Assembly (NCBI RefSeq): GCF_000182925.2
Contig: NC_026501.1
Location: forward strand, 9,217,917-9,281,916
Direction: 5' to 3'
From: Neurospora crassa OR74A
Lineage: Eukaryota; Ascomycota; Sordariomycetes; Sordariales; Sordariaceae
Length of the DNA stretch: 64,000 nucleotides
In this document: in pieces, positions 30,915 through 42,419 of the stretch
How the letters are laid out: the number at the start of each line of letters is the position of its first letter
Numbering within the stretch: position 1 is the stretch's first letter
The notes under the pieces: generated by a model
Database searches by the model: none
Told to the model about the DNA's origin: nothing
Seen by the model: the letters and a program-made list of their open reading frames with translations, nothing else
Made by a program: the position numbers and the translations under genes

Positions 30915-32196
30915 CAAGAATGGGAACGGGAATGGGAATGAGAATGGGAATGGGAATGCGGATGCGAATGGGTCAAAGCCCAGAAAGGGAAAAAAAGAGG
31001 GACGCAAACACTTTGCCGCGGCGTTTGTGGACCTGAGTCGGTTTCCCGAGACGCAGGCGTGGGTTTATTCTACACTTGAAGATCACTGTTTTTTTGATCC
31101 TGGTGTGGGAACTGGTACGACCATGGATGGATCGACAACATCGACAACATCGATGACGACAACATCGGAGGAAGTGTTCGGTTCCCAATCACAGTCTCAT
31201 TCCTTACTACCGGAAGAGGAAGCTCAAGAGTGCGACGAGCTCATGTTGGTCCTCTTGAGAAGGATGCGCACCATTGCTTTGCAGATGCCTTTGGTTTTAG
31301 AGGGTAGTGCAAGTGAGCAAAGACAAAAGAACTGGACTGAGGCGAGGGAGTATCTCCTCATGAATGCCGCGGGAAACAAGAACGAAGGGCCGGGACCAAA
31401 GGTGATGATTGGGAGTTTGGCGGAGATCCATCGCCATCGATTGTTTTTATTGGATCCTAAGGGAGGAAGGGTCCACATGCACAAGACGGCGAATATCCCG
31501 GAGGAGATTGAGTGGGAGGTGTGTCAGAAGTGGTTGTTTCGGACGGAAGCGTTGGTGTCGTCGTCGTCGTCGTCGTCGTCGGAGAAGGAGGAGGAGGGGC
31601 AGTTGGGAACGACGCTGGAAAAAGAAAAGGGGCTGGTGTGGGATCGGGTGAGGACAAAGGAGGATGTAAGGTTGGTGCAGAGCCGGACGAGTATCAAAAG
31701 GCAGGAGGATACGCTTTTGGGACTTCCTAGTGTGGCGGTACGGGATGGAGAAGGGGGGAGGATGGTGGCGTGGGGGTTCATGGCGTTTGATGGGACGTTG
31801 ATGACGTTGCATGTTGAGGTTTGTCTTTTCTTTTCCTTTTCCCTTTTTCCCTTGTATTGTCACTGTAGAACGGGAGAGGGAGGTGAAAGAGAGAGAAAGC
31901 TGACAAGAACAAAACAGGAGCAATACCGCGGAAAGGGACTGGCAAAGGCGGTGGCTTGTAAAGTCATGAGGGATCATGTCAAGGATTATGGCGATGATGG
32001 GTGGGGAGCTGCGGATGTTTTTCTGGAGAATTATAGGAGTCAGGGGGTTTGTAAGAGTATTGGAGGGCGGGTTGGGTGGTTGTTGTCTTGGTGAGTATTC
32101 CCGTTTCTTCCCTTTGGAATTTGATGTTATGAGAGTTGCTGCTGACATGAAAATAGGGCCGTGGTGGACCTGGCTACAGTTGGCGATGCCTTGTAG
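30601..32196 (+). CDS. GNAT-family (FR47-like) N-acetyltransferase
   Basis: Exons 30601-31818, 31918-32090 and 32157-32196 encode 476 residues; introns are 99 and 66 nt with CTGAC branches. The C-terminal part is the acetyl-CoA-binding region of a GNAT enzyme: GLPSVAVRD, RMVAWGFMAFDGTLMTLHVE, then EQYRGKGLAKAVACKVM at residues about 407-423, which carries the QxxGxG loop, followed by FLENYRSQGVCKSIGG. The substrate is unknown. The N-terminal half (LPSPSLLNLLSNHLPHSLPVLRRLQ onward) resembles fungal glycine acyltransferase-like members and contains expansions: a glutamine run, an Asn-Gly repeat, a Ser/Thr tract and a poly-Ser from (GTC)n. The last intron begins inside a TGG codon, and a stop appears at once if it is retained. 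The gene converges on uroporphyrinogen decarboxylase with 106 bp between stops. Confidence 0.8.
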
Positions 32197-32302
32197 GCGT
32201 TGAGCAGGTTACTTTGAAGATTTGACTGAGGGGATATATGTCTGTCTAAATTTCATACATCATCATCACCGATTTTATTCGTACATACAACCAGGCACCT
32301 AA

Positions 32303-33634
32303 CTAAGCCTTGGTCTTAGTCAACCGGTGAATCTCCTCAAAGAAGAACTTGAGGTCATCCGGGTTGACAAACGGCGTAATGCCATGGCCCAAGTTGACAA
32401 TCCAGCCCTTGTGTCTGCCATGCCAATCAAAGCCCTGCACCATCTCCTCGACGACCTTGGTGATGGCCTCATGGGATCCGTAAAGGACACCAGGGTCAGC
32501 GTTACCCTGGAGGACCATGGGCCTGTCGCCAACAACCTTGACGGCCTCGGCGGGGTCGTGCAGCCAGTCCAGGCCGACGACGTTGTAGCCCATGTCGCAG
32601 GCGGCGTCGAGGGCATACCACGCGCCCTTGGGGAAGACAACCATGGGGACGGGCTCGAGACCCATCTCCTTGAGGCGGAGCGGCAGGTGCTTGGCGATGT
32701 AGGTCAGGTAGGGCTGGGAGAAGGTCTTGAAGGAGGAGGGGGAGAGCTCGCCGGCCCAGGAGTCAAAGACTTGGACGATCTGGATGTCGTTAGTACTGAA
32801 TGGCCAAAGTGATATACCCAGATAAGAGGAGGGTCATTACCTGAGCGCCAGCCTTGACCTGCAGAGCCAAATACTCCACGCACAACTCCGAGATCTTCTG
32901 CAACAAGGCCTTGGTCTCTTCGGGATACTTGTAAATCCACGTCTTGACCTCCTTGAACAGCTTGGTACCGCCGCCCTCAACCATGTAGCACAGCAGCGTC
33001 CACGGGGCACCGGTGAATCCGAACAGGGGGACACGGCCGTCGAGCTTCTTGCGGGTGAGGGTGATGGCCTTGTAGACATAGTCCAGCTCCTTGGCTACGT
33101 CGACGTCGCGCTTCATGAGCTCGGCGTACTGGCCGTCGCTGGGCGAGCGCAGAGGGTTGGGGAAGTGGGGGCCCTTCTTGTCGACCATCTCGACCGTCAT
33201 GCCCATGGCCTGGGGGATGACGAGGATGTCGGAGAAGATGATGGCGGCGTCGATCAGGCCGGCGTAGCGCTCAATGGGCTGGAGGGTCAGGGTCGAGGCG
33301 ATCTCGGGGTTGCGGCAGACTTCAAAGAAGTCACGCCCGCCTTTGGCTTCATGGTACTCGGGGAGGTAGCGGCCGGCTGTGAGGATGAGAGGTGCTGCGT
33401 TAGATGTGAGAGTAAAAATGTGTAAGTGAGGACATCTCACCCTGGCGCATCACCCAGATAGGGGGACGCTCAACGGTCTCGCCTGTGTGTGAGAAAATGG
33501 GTGTGTTAGTGAATGAGATTGCATGTGCAAGATGAGATGACTCTTTTTTTTTTCTGTCTGAAATTTTCCCCAGACTTACCACGGGCGGCCCTGAGCAACA
33601 AGTCATTCTTGAGAGGAGGAAATTGGGAAGCCAT
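32303..33634 (-). CDS. hem12: Uroporphyrinogen decarboxylase (heme biosynthesis)
   Basis: Four exons (33634-33580, 33482-33441, 33376-32841, 32779-32303) encode 369 residues, the usual family length. Introns are 97, 64 and 61 nt; the last has a perfect TACTAAC branch. The cytosolic enzyme removes four carboxyl groups from uroporphyrinogen III to give coproporphyrinogen III. Visible signatures are [16 protein letters not shown] at about residues 26-41 (exons 2 and 3 meet inside it), the active-site aspartate segment [63 protein letters not shown], and [17 protein letters not shown] near the end. All are conserved from bacteria to fungi. The symbol follows yeast HEM12. The gene is divergent from the 1210-residue gene. 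Confidence 0.97.
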
Positions 33635-34615
33635 CTTGTGTCTGTTTGTTGACTTATTGTGAAGATACCAGGCAACCAAGGCAGTGGACAAGGACAAGAG
33701 ACAGAGAGAAGCCGCCGCCATGTTTCCAAGGACTTGTGATATCCAAAACAGCCGAACTGAGGTGGTAGAGGATCACCGCACCCACAGCGTCGTCCAGTTG
33801 AAGCTCGGCCTGAATTTCAGTGGGGTCCCTTTGGCGGTTTGCGGGGTCGATCTGCTGCCAATTGCACCCCTGGTACGATCGGGCTTCCACTAAATTTACC
33901 CCTCTTGTCCCTGGAAGTCTGTCAATCCCCCGCTTACCTAGAGTACCTTCCTAGGTAGAGGTAGGTTTCTCGGACAATTGGTGTGGCCTACGACTTTAGG
34001 ACAAACAGGGGCAGTAGGTTAGGTTAGGTAGGTATGGTGATAAGTACAACCTCAAAGCCACAACTGCCCTCAAGGAAATGGAAGTTCAGACGAATGCAGG
34101 TACCATCAGCCACAAGTGGAACCTACCTACCTAGGGACACAGCACAGCTCCCGCTACAGCTTGCTTCCTTACTTCAGTTCCTTACTTCAGTTAGGTTGGA
34201 GATGCTCAGCTGTGCCACGCCGTTGCCTGGGCCGCCTGCCCGCAATCGATTGTCCATCAGACTAAAAAGTTGATATCCACAATTCCCCCTCACGACCGGG
34301 ACGGAACTCTCACCAGTCTCGAGCTACCAAGCCACCTAAGCTGTTCTCTTCGTTGTGTCCCGTCGTACGTTGCTGGTCTCGCCATGTTCTTCTCAACACC
34401 AATTCACTCTCTCTGTCTGTCATGATATACCTTTTTAATTGCTATCATACACTACATCATCTCGACACCTCAATCAACAAGCACATATCCCCCCCCTCCG
34501 ATGGATCTCACTAGGCTGGGATCCCCCGACCACCCACCCCTCCGCCGCCCGTGAACGCGAGTCAAGCTCCCACGTCGAGGTCTCCTCCTTCTCCTCCGCT
34601 CCGAGTCCACTCCCC
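33635..34615. other. Divergent intergenic region upstream of uroporphyrinogen decarboxylase
   Basis: About 1 kb. A cluster of CCTAGGTAGAGGTAGG and TTAGGTAGGTATGG elements lies at 33930-34040, with another CCTACCTACCTAGG at 34122-34136. The frame leading into the next gene is open from about 34439 but has no ATG before 34616. Confidence 0.55.
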
Positions 34616-37600
34616 ATGACTCCACAAACCTCCCACTGCTACCGCTTGCTCCAGCTGAGTCGAACGCCGCGAATCCCCTCCATTCCCCGAAGCCCACTCC
34701 CGACCGGCCCTCCGTGTTGGGTCGCCTCCGCCGCCGACTTCCCCCATCTCGCCAGCTTTGTCCAGTCCACACGGAGGACGGTGGGGAGCGTGCCCGGTCC
34801 GCTCGAGGCCCGCCGCCGCTTGGGGAAACGGAACCTCGGAGATCTCAACGCCTTACAATGTCCGCCCACTCCACCACCATGGGCCTTCCCTTACCCAGTC
34901 GACCTGAGTCAGTGGAATTGGGAGCCGCCATCTTCAGCTTCGGCGCAACATGTTGCCTTTGATCGTACGGCAATTGGGTTCGATAATTCTGCGCCAACCG
35001 ATTTGCTCGATAATGCCGACTTCTTTGTAAGCGGTTGGACGGCGCATCAAGACTTGCGACAGTCGAGAAATGAACCGATAACACCACAGTTTCTGGAACA
35101 GTGCGCGATAGAGGAGGGAATACACAGCTTCGAGGATACACAGCACTCGACTCAGGATGATGTACCATATAATGAGCCATTGACAGCGGAAGCAGAAACA
35201 GAAAGCTTCGAGGATACACAGCACTCGGCTCGACACGACATCCCATCTGATGATGCATGGTCAGCGCAGGAGAAGACAGAAAGTCTCGAGGATACACAGT
35301 ACTCGACCCCCAACGAAACACCATATGAAGGCTGGCCTTCACAAAAAAGCCCCGAAGCTCCGATCGTGGAAGTTACGAGCTCGAAGAACAACAGTCACTC
35401 GACAACCGCATCCGACATCTTTGACGAAACCGGAAATTTCACTTGGGACCCGACAGCGCAACATACAGACACCTTGGAGCACTCCGATTATCATATAATT
35501 ACAGCAAAATTGTCGACAGAAGTTGATATAAAAGGTCCAGAGGATACACAGCACTCGGCCCAGCAGCATCTCTCATGGGAAGAAGGGTCCTTACATGGAG
35601 CACTCGACAGGTCGTTCACAGTAGACCTAAAGACTGCGACTTCAACGGACACCCGCCATTCAACAACTGCACCAGACGTCTTTGACGATTCTGGCTTCTT
35701 TACCTCAGTTCCAGAATCCGAAATTGATCCAAAGAATAAAAAGCCCAAAGATCAGTGGATAAGTCAAGAGACTTTTATGGAACAATGGTCAACGTCAGAA
35801 CCACCGGAGGAAGCGAAGCCTACAAAACCAGAGAGTACCAACCCCTCGGCGCTTCGACTCCCAGCATGGTTCAAAGACCCAGAGACCATAAGCCTACGTT
35901 CCCTGAGAAGAGAGGGTGACCTCCAGTCGTTTTCGGAAGCCTTGGGACAAACGATGCCTGAGGAATTAGAAAACATGGAAAGGGACGTTGAGCTGGAAAC
36001 CTCAGGTCCAGAGGCCGTCCGGGAAGAGGAGACAGAAGAGGATATATTGGAGGAAGAACCACAATCCCCGTCAGCACAGTATTTAAATCTTCGACAAGAT
36101 GTAGATCGTCTACACGCGGCATCCACAGAACCCCTGGCGATCTTTGCGGAGCTGTTCAGTGGAATATGCGCCAACCTCAAGCAAAACATTGCTCTTGGTG
36201 AGATATCGGCCATAGAACTTAGGGCCATCTCCCATGAGCTGATCCGAACCATACAGGAGAGATGGGGCGAAGATGAGGAGATGATGCAAACCCATTATTC
36301 GGCGCTGTACAACATGACACAGGCACAGCTAGCTGTGTTTCTGAAAACCATCATTGACGGCGTCAGAAGTTCCGAAACTCTCACCGCAGACGCTGTTGAA
36401 CCTGCCTTCTGGCGGCAATTCTTCGAGTGGATGTCCAAACTCGAACCTGGCAACGACTTGTATTACCTGTTCTACTGGGGAATGCGCACCGTATCCCAAC
36501 CTGGTATCAAGAAGGGCATGGAAGGCATTTTGACAGTCCTCGAACGAATTCTCACCACATGGGCTGCTCAGCCGCCAGGAACCACAGATCTTGGGGAAGG
36601 CCCTGACGGGGGTCAATTGAGTGAGGCTGATAAAGCTACGCTGAACGTTGATGAAGAAGATATCGACGAAAGCGATTTCGACAACAACGATCTGGACCAA
36701 GTCAAATTTCACGAGGATGTCACGGAGGAAGTCGACATTGACCCAAATCAAGATTTATACCTAGAATGGCCTCCACCCGATCCCAAGTCTATCAGCTGCG
36801 TCGACTCCGTCCTGTTTGCGCTCAACGTCCGTTCCAGAGGAGAGAATCCTCAGAGAAACTGTCTACATGTTCGTTGGGTTTCTGCCGCCTTGGAAGCCCT
36901 TTCCCCACACAAGCACAGTATTCTTTTCGATGCAGCCACTGAACTCGTTTTGCAACTCGGTTCCAGTCCAGAGGGGATGGGAAGCCCGGTAGTATACAAC
37001 TGGCTCTCTGTGTTGGCCCAGATGGACGGAGTGAACACGCAAATACTTTGCGATGCCATCGATGCCTTTAAGACGGTACCTGAGACCATTGAGCACTTGG
37101 GTAACTTTCATATGTGCTCGCTGATGCTCTTTCACTGGGCCAGTCGAAATCGTCTCAAGAGAAGGTTTTTAACGGCCAGATTGTACAGGCACAAGCATGA
37201 GGCATACCAAGTTGGCCTCGACAACAGCCAACTCGCATGCCTTGCCATGGCCATATATGAGTCCGAACCAGCGACAAATCATGCGCTTTTGTTCACCAGC
37301 ATGTTCCATATCCTCCGATCGTTCAACCGCGTTCATCACCTCCCCAGGGCCCTCAAGAAGTTCGCACGAAGAGGCTTTATTAACCGCACTCTTCTCGAAG
37401 ACCTTGCCTATCTTTGTGATGATCACAAGGTGGCTCTCAAGATGCGTCGCATCTGGGAAGCCTATGCCTGGAAAAAGAGAGCGATAGGTCCCGTGTTCAG
37501 GGAAAAGATGGAAAAAATGATGAATTCCAAAATGCCACCCAAGATGGATGACGGCGACAAGCACGCGCCGTTCAGCACCCACGTATACCTAAAGTATGCC

Positions 37601-38248
37601 AAGGCCATCATTGCCGACCCGAGCATTCGAATCTCCACCATTTGGAAAGTCCTTGACATTCCCAGATTCGAAGAGGCATTCGACCCCGACAGGGTTTCCT
37701 TGGAGGACCAACGGAAGCGGTTGAGCCTCCATGGAAACGTGGGTGACAAGCGTGCCACAGTCGTTGCGCAGATCGCACCCCTGTTCGCAAGCGTTGAACA
37801 CCTCTCTGACAGACAGAAATACCGGCTCATGCAGCAGTCCATCAGCTATCTGGAGGAAGTCGAGGCCATCAAGGCCGCCCGTGGCATGGGTGGTCTCACT
37901 GACCAGGACATTCAGTCCACGGTGCAGCACACCCTTGACTCCAGGTACTGCGAGTCCAGCGACCGTGACGCGATCCACCAGCCTAATCCATGGAACCAAG
38001 GGCTGAGTGCAGACGTCCTGATGGCTCTCTACAAGGTCGTAACGAAGGACTTGGTCATGGGCAGACCGGGCAGGGAGACGAGGCTCAGGTATTTCATTCA
38101 GTGCATGGAGAGGCATTATGGGCCGGAGGTGGCTAGAGCGACGAGGCAGAAGTTGGTGGACTGGAGGACGAAGCTTTATGAGCAGGACAAGCCGAATTCC
38201 TACCAGGTGAGGAGGAGGAGGGAGTTGAAGCAGATGGCGTCGTGTTAG
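34616..38248 (+). CDS. Uncharacterised 1210-residue protein with 26-residue tandem repeats, possibly mitochondrial
   Basis: A single long exon from the first in-frame ATG at 34616. I do not recognise the family. The N terminus (about 70 residues) is rich in Arg, Ser, Pro and Leu with almost no acidic residues, as in a mitochondrial presequence. Residues 173-250 hold three tandem units starting EDTQHS, EDTQHS and EDTQYS at residues 173, 199 and 225, exactly 78 nt apart; a fourth EDTQHS is at residue 309. A second pair of related segments reads HSTTAxDxFDxxGxFT. A glutamate-rich stretch follows near residue 465. The C-terminal half (from about residue 700) is helical and without low complexity, with alternating helices suggestive of an alpha-solenoid such as PPR/TPR-like repeats, ending in a basic tail. 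A role in mitochondrial RNA handling is only a guess. Confidence 0.75.
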   Translation: MTPQTSHCYRLLQLSRTPRIPSIPRSPLPTGPPCWVASAADFPHLASFVQSTRRTVGSVPGPLEARRRLGKRNLGDLNALQCPPTPPPWAFPYPVDLSQWNWEPPSSASAQHVAFDRTAIGFDNSAPTDLLDNADFFVSGWTAHQDLRQSRNEPITPQFLEQCAIEEGIHSFEDTQHSTQDDVPYNEPLTAEAETESFEDTQHSARHDIPSDDAWSAQEKTESLEDTQYSTPNETPYEGWPSQKSPEAPIVEVTSSKNNSHSTTASDIFDETGNFTWDPTAQHTDTLEHSDYHIITAKLSTEVDIKGPEDTQHSAQQHLSWEEGSLHGALDRSFTVDLKTATSTDTRHSTTAPDVFDDSGFFTSVPESEIDPKNKKPKDQWISQETFMEQWSTSEPPEEAKPTKPESTNPSALRLPAWFKDPETISLRSLRREGDLQSFSEALGQTMPEELENMERDVELETSGPEAVREEETEEDILEEEPQSPSAQYLNLRQDVDRLHAASTEPLAIFAELFSGICANLKQNIALGEISAIELRAISHELIRTIQERWGEDEEMMQTHYSALYNMTQAQLAVFLKTIIDGVRSSETLTADAVEPAFWRQFFEWMSKLEPGNDLYYLFYWGMRTVSQPGIKKGMEGILTVLERILTTWAAQPPGTTDLGEGPDGGQLSEADKATLNVDEEDIDESDFDNNDLDQVKFHEDVTEEVDIDPNQDLYLEWPPPDPKSISCVDSVLFALNVRSRGENPQRNCLHVRWVSAALEALSPHKHSILFDAATELVLQLGSSPEGMGSPVVYNWLSVLAQMDGVNTQILCDAIDAFKTVPETIEHLGNFHMCSLMLFHWASRNRLKRRFLTARLYRHKHEAYQVGLDNSQLACLAMAIYESEPATNHALLFTSMFHILRSFNRVHHLPRALKKFARRGFINRTLLEDLAYLCDDHKVALKMRRIWEAYAWKKRAIGPVFREKMEKMMNSKMPPKMDDGDKHAPFSTHVYLKYAKAIIADPSIRISTIWKVLDIPRFEEAFDPDRVSLEDQRKRLSLHGNVGDKRATVVAQIAPLFASVEHLSDRQKYRLMQQSISYLEEVEAIKAARGMGGLTDQDIQSTVQHTLDSRYCESSDRDAIHQPNPWNQGLSADVLMALYKVVTKDLVMGRPGRETRLRYFIQCMERHYGPEVARATRQKLVDWRTKLYEQDKPNSYQVRRRRELKQMASC

Positions 38249-41200
38249 GTGGAGAGGGGCGTATATGATGAACGAAAGCAGACATGCTTGCACATGTCTT
38301 TTTTTTTTCTCACTTTCTTCTGGACATAACTCAATTTCAATACGTTCAATTTTCATCAAAAACATCTGTTTGAATTCTGGTTCTGGGCAGATACGCACCC
38401 ATGGCATCTCTTGCTTTCCAATACCCAAGTGTTCAACGTCTGTCTCAAAGGCAGTCAGTTGCTCGACAAGGGCACCACCCCAGACTCTGAGCAACGAGAT
38501 CCCCCTTCCACCGCCGCGATTGCGTCGACCGAGAAGCTCCCCATGATTATTTAATTGACGCTGCTGGGATGTCGGTCGGGGGTGGATGGTGTCATGGTGC
38601 CACAGAGACCAATCGTGGTTACACGGCAGATATGCAAATAAGTTGGTCGCCACGATGCTTCCGTGCTCGGGCGGGCCCCTACTAAAGCACACATACCTAC
38701 TACCAAAGGCGAGAAAGGGCGTGTCTAGGTTTGAAAGGGCTCGAGGAAGTCCCGCGCGGCACTCTATGATTTCAGGACTTGAAACTCGCCTAAACGACCA
38801 GCCATGGTTCCATGTTTCCCAACTTCTGTTAGAGATCTCAACGGTTGACGATTTATCTGCCTATGGCAAGCCTCAGGGCAATCAGAGTGAGTGGATTTGT
38901 AAGTGGGTACGTGAGTTTGACTACAAGGTGTGCCTAAGAAAGAATCTCCAACCACCAGACTGGGTGACACGGTTACTAACAGACGATCTGGTCTGGCCTG
39001 GCCGCTGGGACACTCTCAGGTCACTCAACGGCAATGAAAGGAGTACACAAGAAGAGAAACGAATGATCGTTAACTCACAATCTATGTTGTTCATGCCTTA
39101 TTATTATTGTGGGGATCAAAACTCAACAGCAGATTGCGAGCAAAAGAAAGATGGACAACCCAAATCAAAACCTAAATCAACAACCGAAACATGAGACTCA
39201 GAGACATGGACAAGGACGGGGGTCTAAGGAACAGACAGGCGAGACAGAAGGGTCAGCAATGACCTGCAGCAACATTTCAATACTTGCAACAGTCACACAA
39301 AGACGACCAGAACGTCCGATAGGCTTCCTCCTCCATGGAGTCTCCCGATCGTGGCTTCTGTGCTCTCTGTCCCGCTGGTCCGCCTGGCAGGCCACGATCT
39401 CACGCCACAGTCTTTTCCCGGCGTATGTTCCTAGTCCTCGTTATTGTGAATTTCTTCTGATTATCAACCCCCCTCACTCACGTATCTTGATCTTGAGACA
39501 CACGGTCGGTCAGCAAGCGAACAGTAAAGTGGCGTTCGCGCATGGTTCAGACTTGTATGGCTGGCTGGTGGCTCTGTAGGGAGTCTAGACTCAGACCAGC
39601 CTCCTCATGCTGTCGTTTGGACACACGCAAAATCTGATAGGGGTGGTGAGGGGAGCGGCGGATCGAACGCCTCCTGCGTGGAGTGGGCTGCCACTCCTCA
39701 AAGGGCTTAGAGTCAACAATAACCGAGTGCCGAATGCAAATGGGAAGGAATACATTCCGGCTGGGGATGTTTTGACGAGATATTCTCATCGCTACGGTTG
39801 GCTGCCTCGTGGTGGTGGTGGTGATTCGAAACGACACATGGGATCATGGGCCAGCCCTTGAGACGAGAGATACACTCGCCAGGTCTTGATGTTCCAAATC
39901 GAATGGCATTCTTCTGATCGAGTTCACTTCACCGAAATTGATCTTTATAACAAACGAAGAGGCATGCCTACAAGCAACGTATGGCAATAACACCACGGCA
40001 CCCCGACTCCCGCAGTACAGTCCTTCAGCTTACCTAAATTACTCCATTCTTTGTGAAACGTGGGATCAACGTTCCGGTGCTTGCCTGCAGCTTCTGCCCC
40101 TAGCTCTCTGTCCCCAATCCTTCTCCCTCCCCGGTCTTTCAAAAAGCGTTGCTGTGCTATCCCGTCCGGTCGGTCGGGCGGGAGCGTGTGAAGCGCTATT
40201 GCGTCTGCAGCTCACATAAACCCCCATCACCCATTGTCCCATCCATGTCTTGATCAAGGTATGTGGGTCTAAGCAAGGAGATTCCCCCAAAGGACTTTGC
40301 ACTCGTTTCCTTAGAAATGGGACCATCGAGTTCGTCTGTAGACCCAAGAGAGGCATATAAGAAAAAGAGCGCAAAGCGAACAGGCACTTCCCAGTTCCTC
40401 ATGCAGATCCATCCCGGCGATGAAGAACTATTACCACCCAACAGTCAACAATCACTGTTGGGAGTAGGCAGACACCCCGAAATAGTTACCAACTACGCGA
40501 GTATCATCGTATGTAAGGGGAACAGGGGAAAAAGTGAGGTACTTTGAGCTCGATACCAAAAATGGCAATTCGGTAAAGGCTGGCTGACCGACCGAGAAGG
40601 TTGAAAGGAGCTTCGGATCCTTCCTGGTAGCTTGCTGCCCGAGATCCCTTTTATGACACTCGCTCCTGCATTATCGCTCACCCAGTTCCCCCAGTTTCCC
40701 AATCTGCGGTGCATTTCTGGGCTGTCTGACCGGCCCATCTCTCTTCTCTCCCTCCCTCTCTCTTTTGTTCTTGTTCCCCCCATTTAATACGGTCCGAGAC
40801 TTTGACTCGGTCTTGGTTCGGTAGCCAGCCGCAGCTACCCTTCTCATACTTACCCCTCTCTTCTTTACCTCACATACCCTTATCGGAGTCACGCATCCTA
40901 TGGTATTGGGAGCTGACAATCTGGGGATCAAGCAGCCGCCGTCCCGGTACATACAAACTTTAGGTCCAACCCCTGGATGTATGTCGGCTGGCGTTCCGGG
41001 TGCCGTCTCCAAGGGAAGAGAAACCAAGGAGCAACAGTCCAATAGCCTTTGTTCCCCTTTCTGGAGCGGTTGCTGCTGCTGCTGTTGTTGAAAGAAGGAA
41101 CGGGAATCTCCATACTTTCCCATCAGTTCGGGGTCGGTCAGTGATCAGGGTTCATCATCTCGCGTGGTTGTGGTGGCTGCTGCGCCTACTATCGATCGTG

Positions 41201-42419
41201 ACGCCAGCCCCCCTCCAAAAGCGCAACCAGAGCAAGCCAGGAAACCCCAAAGAGACAAGTGAGAGTGAGTGTGGCAACAATAAGAAAGCAGCATCACCTC
41301 GCACAACGTGTTCCCCTCCCCCTCCTCACACACACACACATACCCCCCCCAAGTTCCAGTTCCAGTTCCAGTTCCAGCTTTAACCCTCCGGTACGGTACC
41401 CTTCCGGAGACACACACACACATACACACGCAAAGGTCGGTCGGTGGCATTTCAGATGGACATGGACCACCCAAAAAGCGGCTGAATCCAAGACCGAACG
41501 ATATAGTTAGCGAGAGCACCAGCACACAGACTGGACACAGACGCAATAGTCTTGAGAGAGAGAGCATAGGATCCGTTTTCTCCCAAAGACACAGACATAC
41601 CAACACCAGTCTGTTTATTTTAGGCTTTTGTCAGAATCTAGCCTTTTTTGGTGGGTTTCTTGTGACCGAAAGCGCTTTTCCGGTAGCTGAGCGATACGAC
41701 AACACACCGATTCATTGCTATTCCCCGAAGTGTCATATGGATTTCACGACGGAAATATCTATTCCGACGGTACCGACGAGCAAGTAGCACTACCAAGATA
41801 CATTACGCCTCATTTTCGTTCTCAGCAGGACCAGAGCATTGCACGTGGTTGGGCGACCGCCACTACCACCACCACCCCCCAAGACGGACCACGAGAGTAG
41901 CAGGCAGTATCAGCCTTCCGATCTACTCTGTTACTGAGGGCCCTCCTGAATCAAGACAACTTCATCTTCTTCAGCTTGCATCTCACCCCTATACACAGCC
42001 GGAAACCCAATGCGTCTACGTTTCTCAGGGTCCGGTATCATCCGCTCGACCTTTATTTACCAGCATCGGCGCAAACTCGCGAATAAAACCAGAGTGACCA
42101 TTGAGGTCGAGATCAATTCTGGAAAGAAGAAAATCGACACAAACCGCGGCTAAGGCCAAGAATCAGATCAGGACTAGGATATACATAGTAGGAGATATCC
42201 GAGCCCCTTTCGAGTCGGAACCGCTTATTGCCTAGTTCGCCCCTGGAGGGACAAACCATGAAGCCACTCGATAATTGTTCCGCATAAGAGTCGCCTGAAA
42301 TCAAACAACGGGAAAAAGGAAAGCAATCAAACTCTACCAATAAGTTTACTTCACGATACCAGGATATACATCCGCCTAATTCAGGGGAGAGGCGAACAAA
42401 GAGAGACGGCCGCAGAAGA
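38249..42419. other. 4.2-kb intergenic region upstream of the Zn2Cys6 gene
   Basis: No supported gene. A frame of 202 codons with a true ATG lies at 38586-39194 (+) but has no recognisable motif. CA-rich microsatellites and a (TTCCAG)n run occur at about 41325-41425. The last kilobase probably belongs to the promoter and leader of the transcription factor. Upstream ATGs are frequent, so a long leader with upstream frames is possible. Confidence 0.5.

Noticed and set aside
31447-32148. 233-codon minus-strand frame
   Set aside because: Antisense to the GNAT gene and dominated by Arg/Pro from repeats.
37589-38692. 367-codon minus-strand frame
   Set aside because: Antisense to the 3' end of the 1210-residue gene; sense frame is far longer and the antisense product shows no motif.
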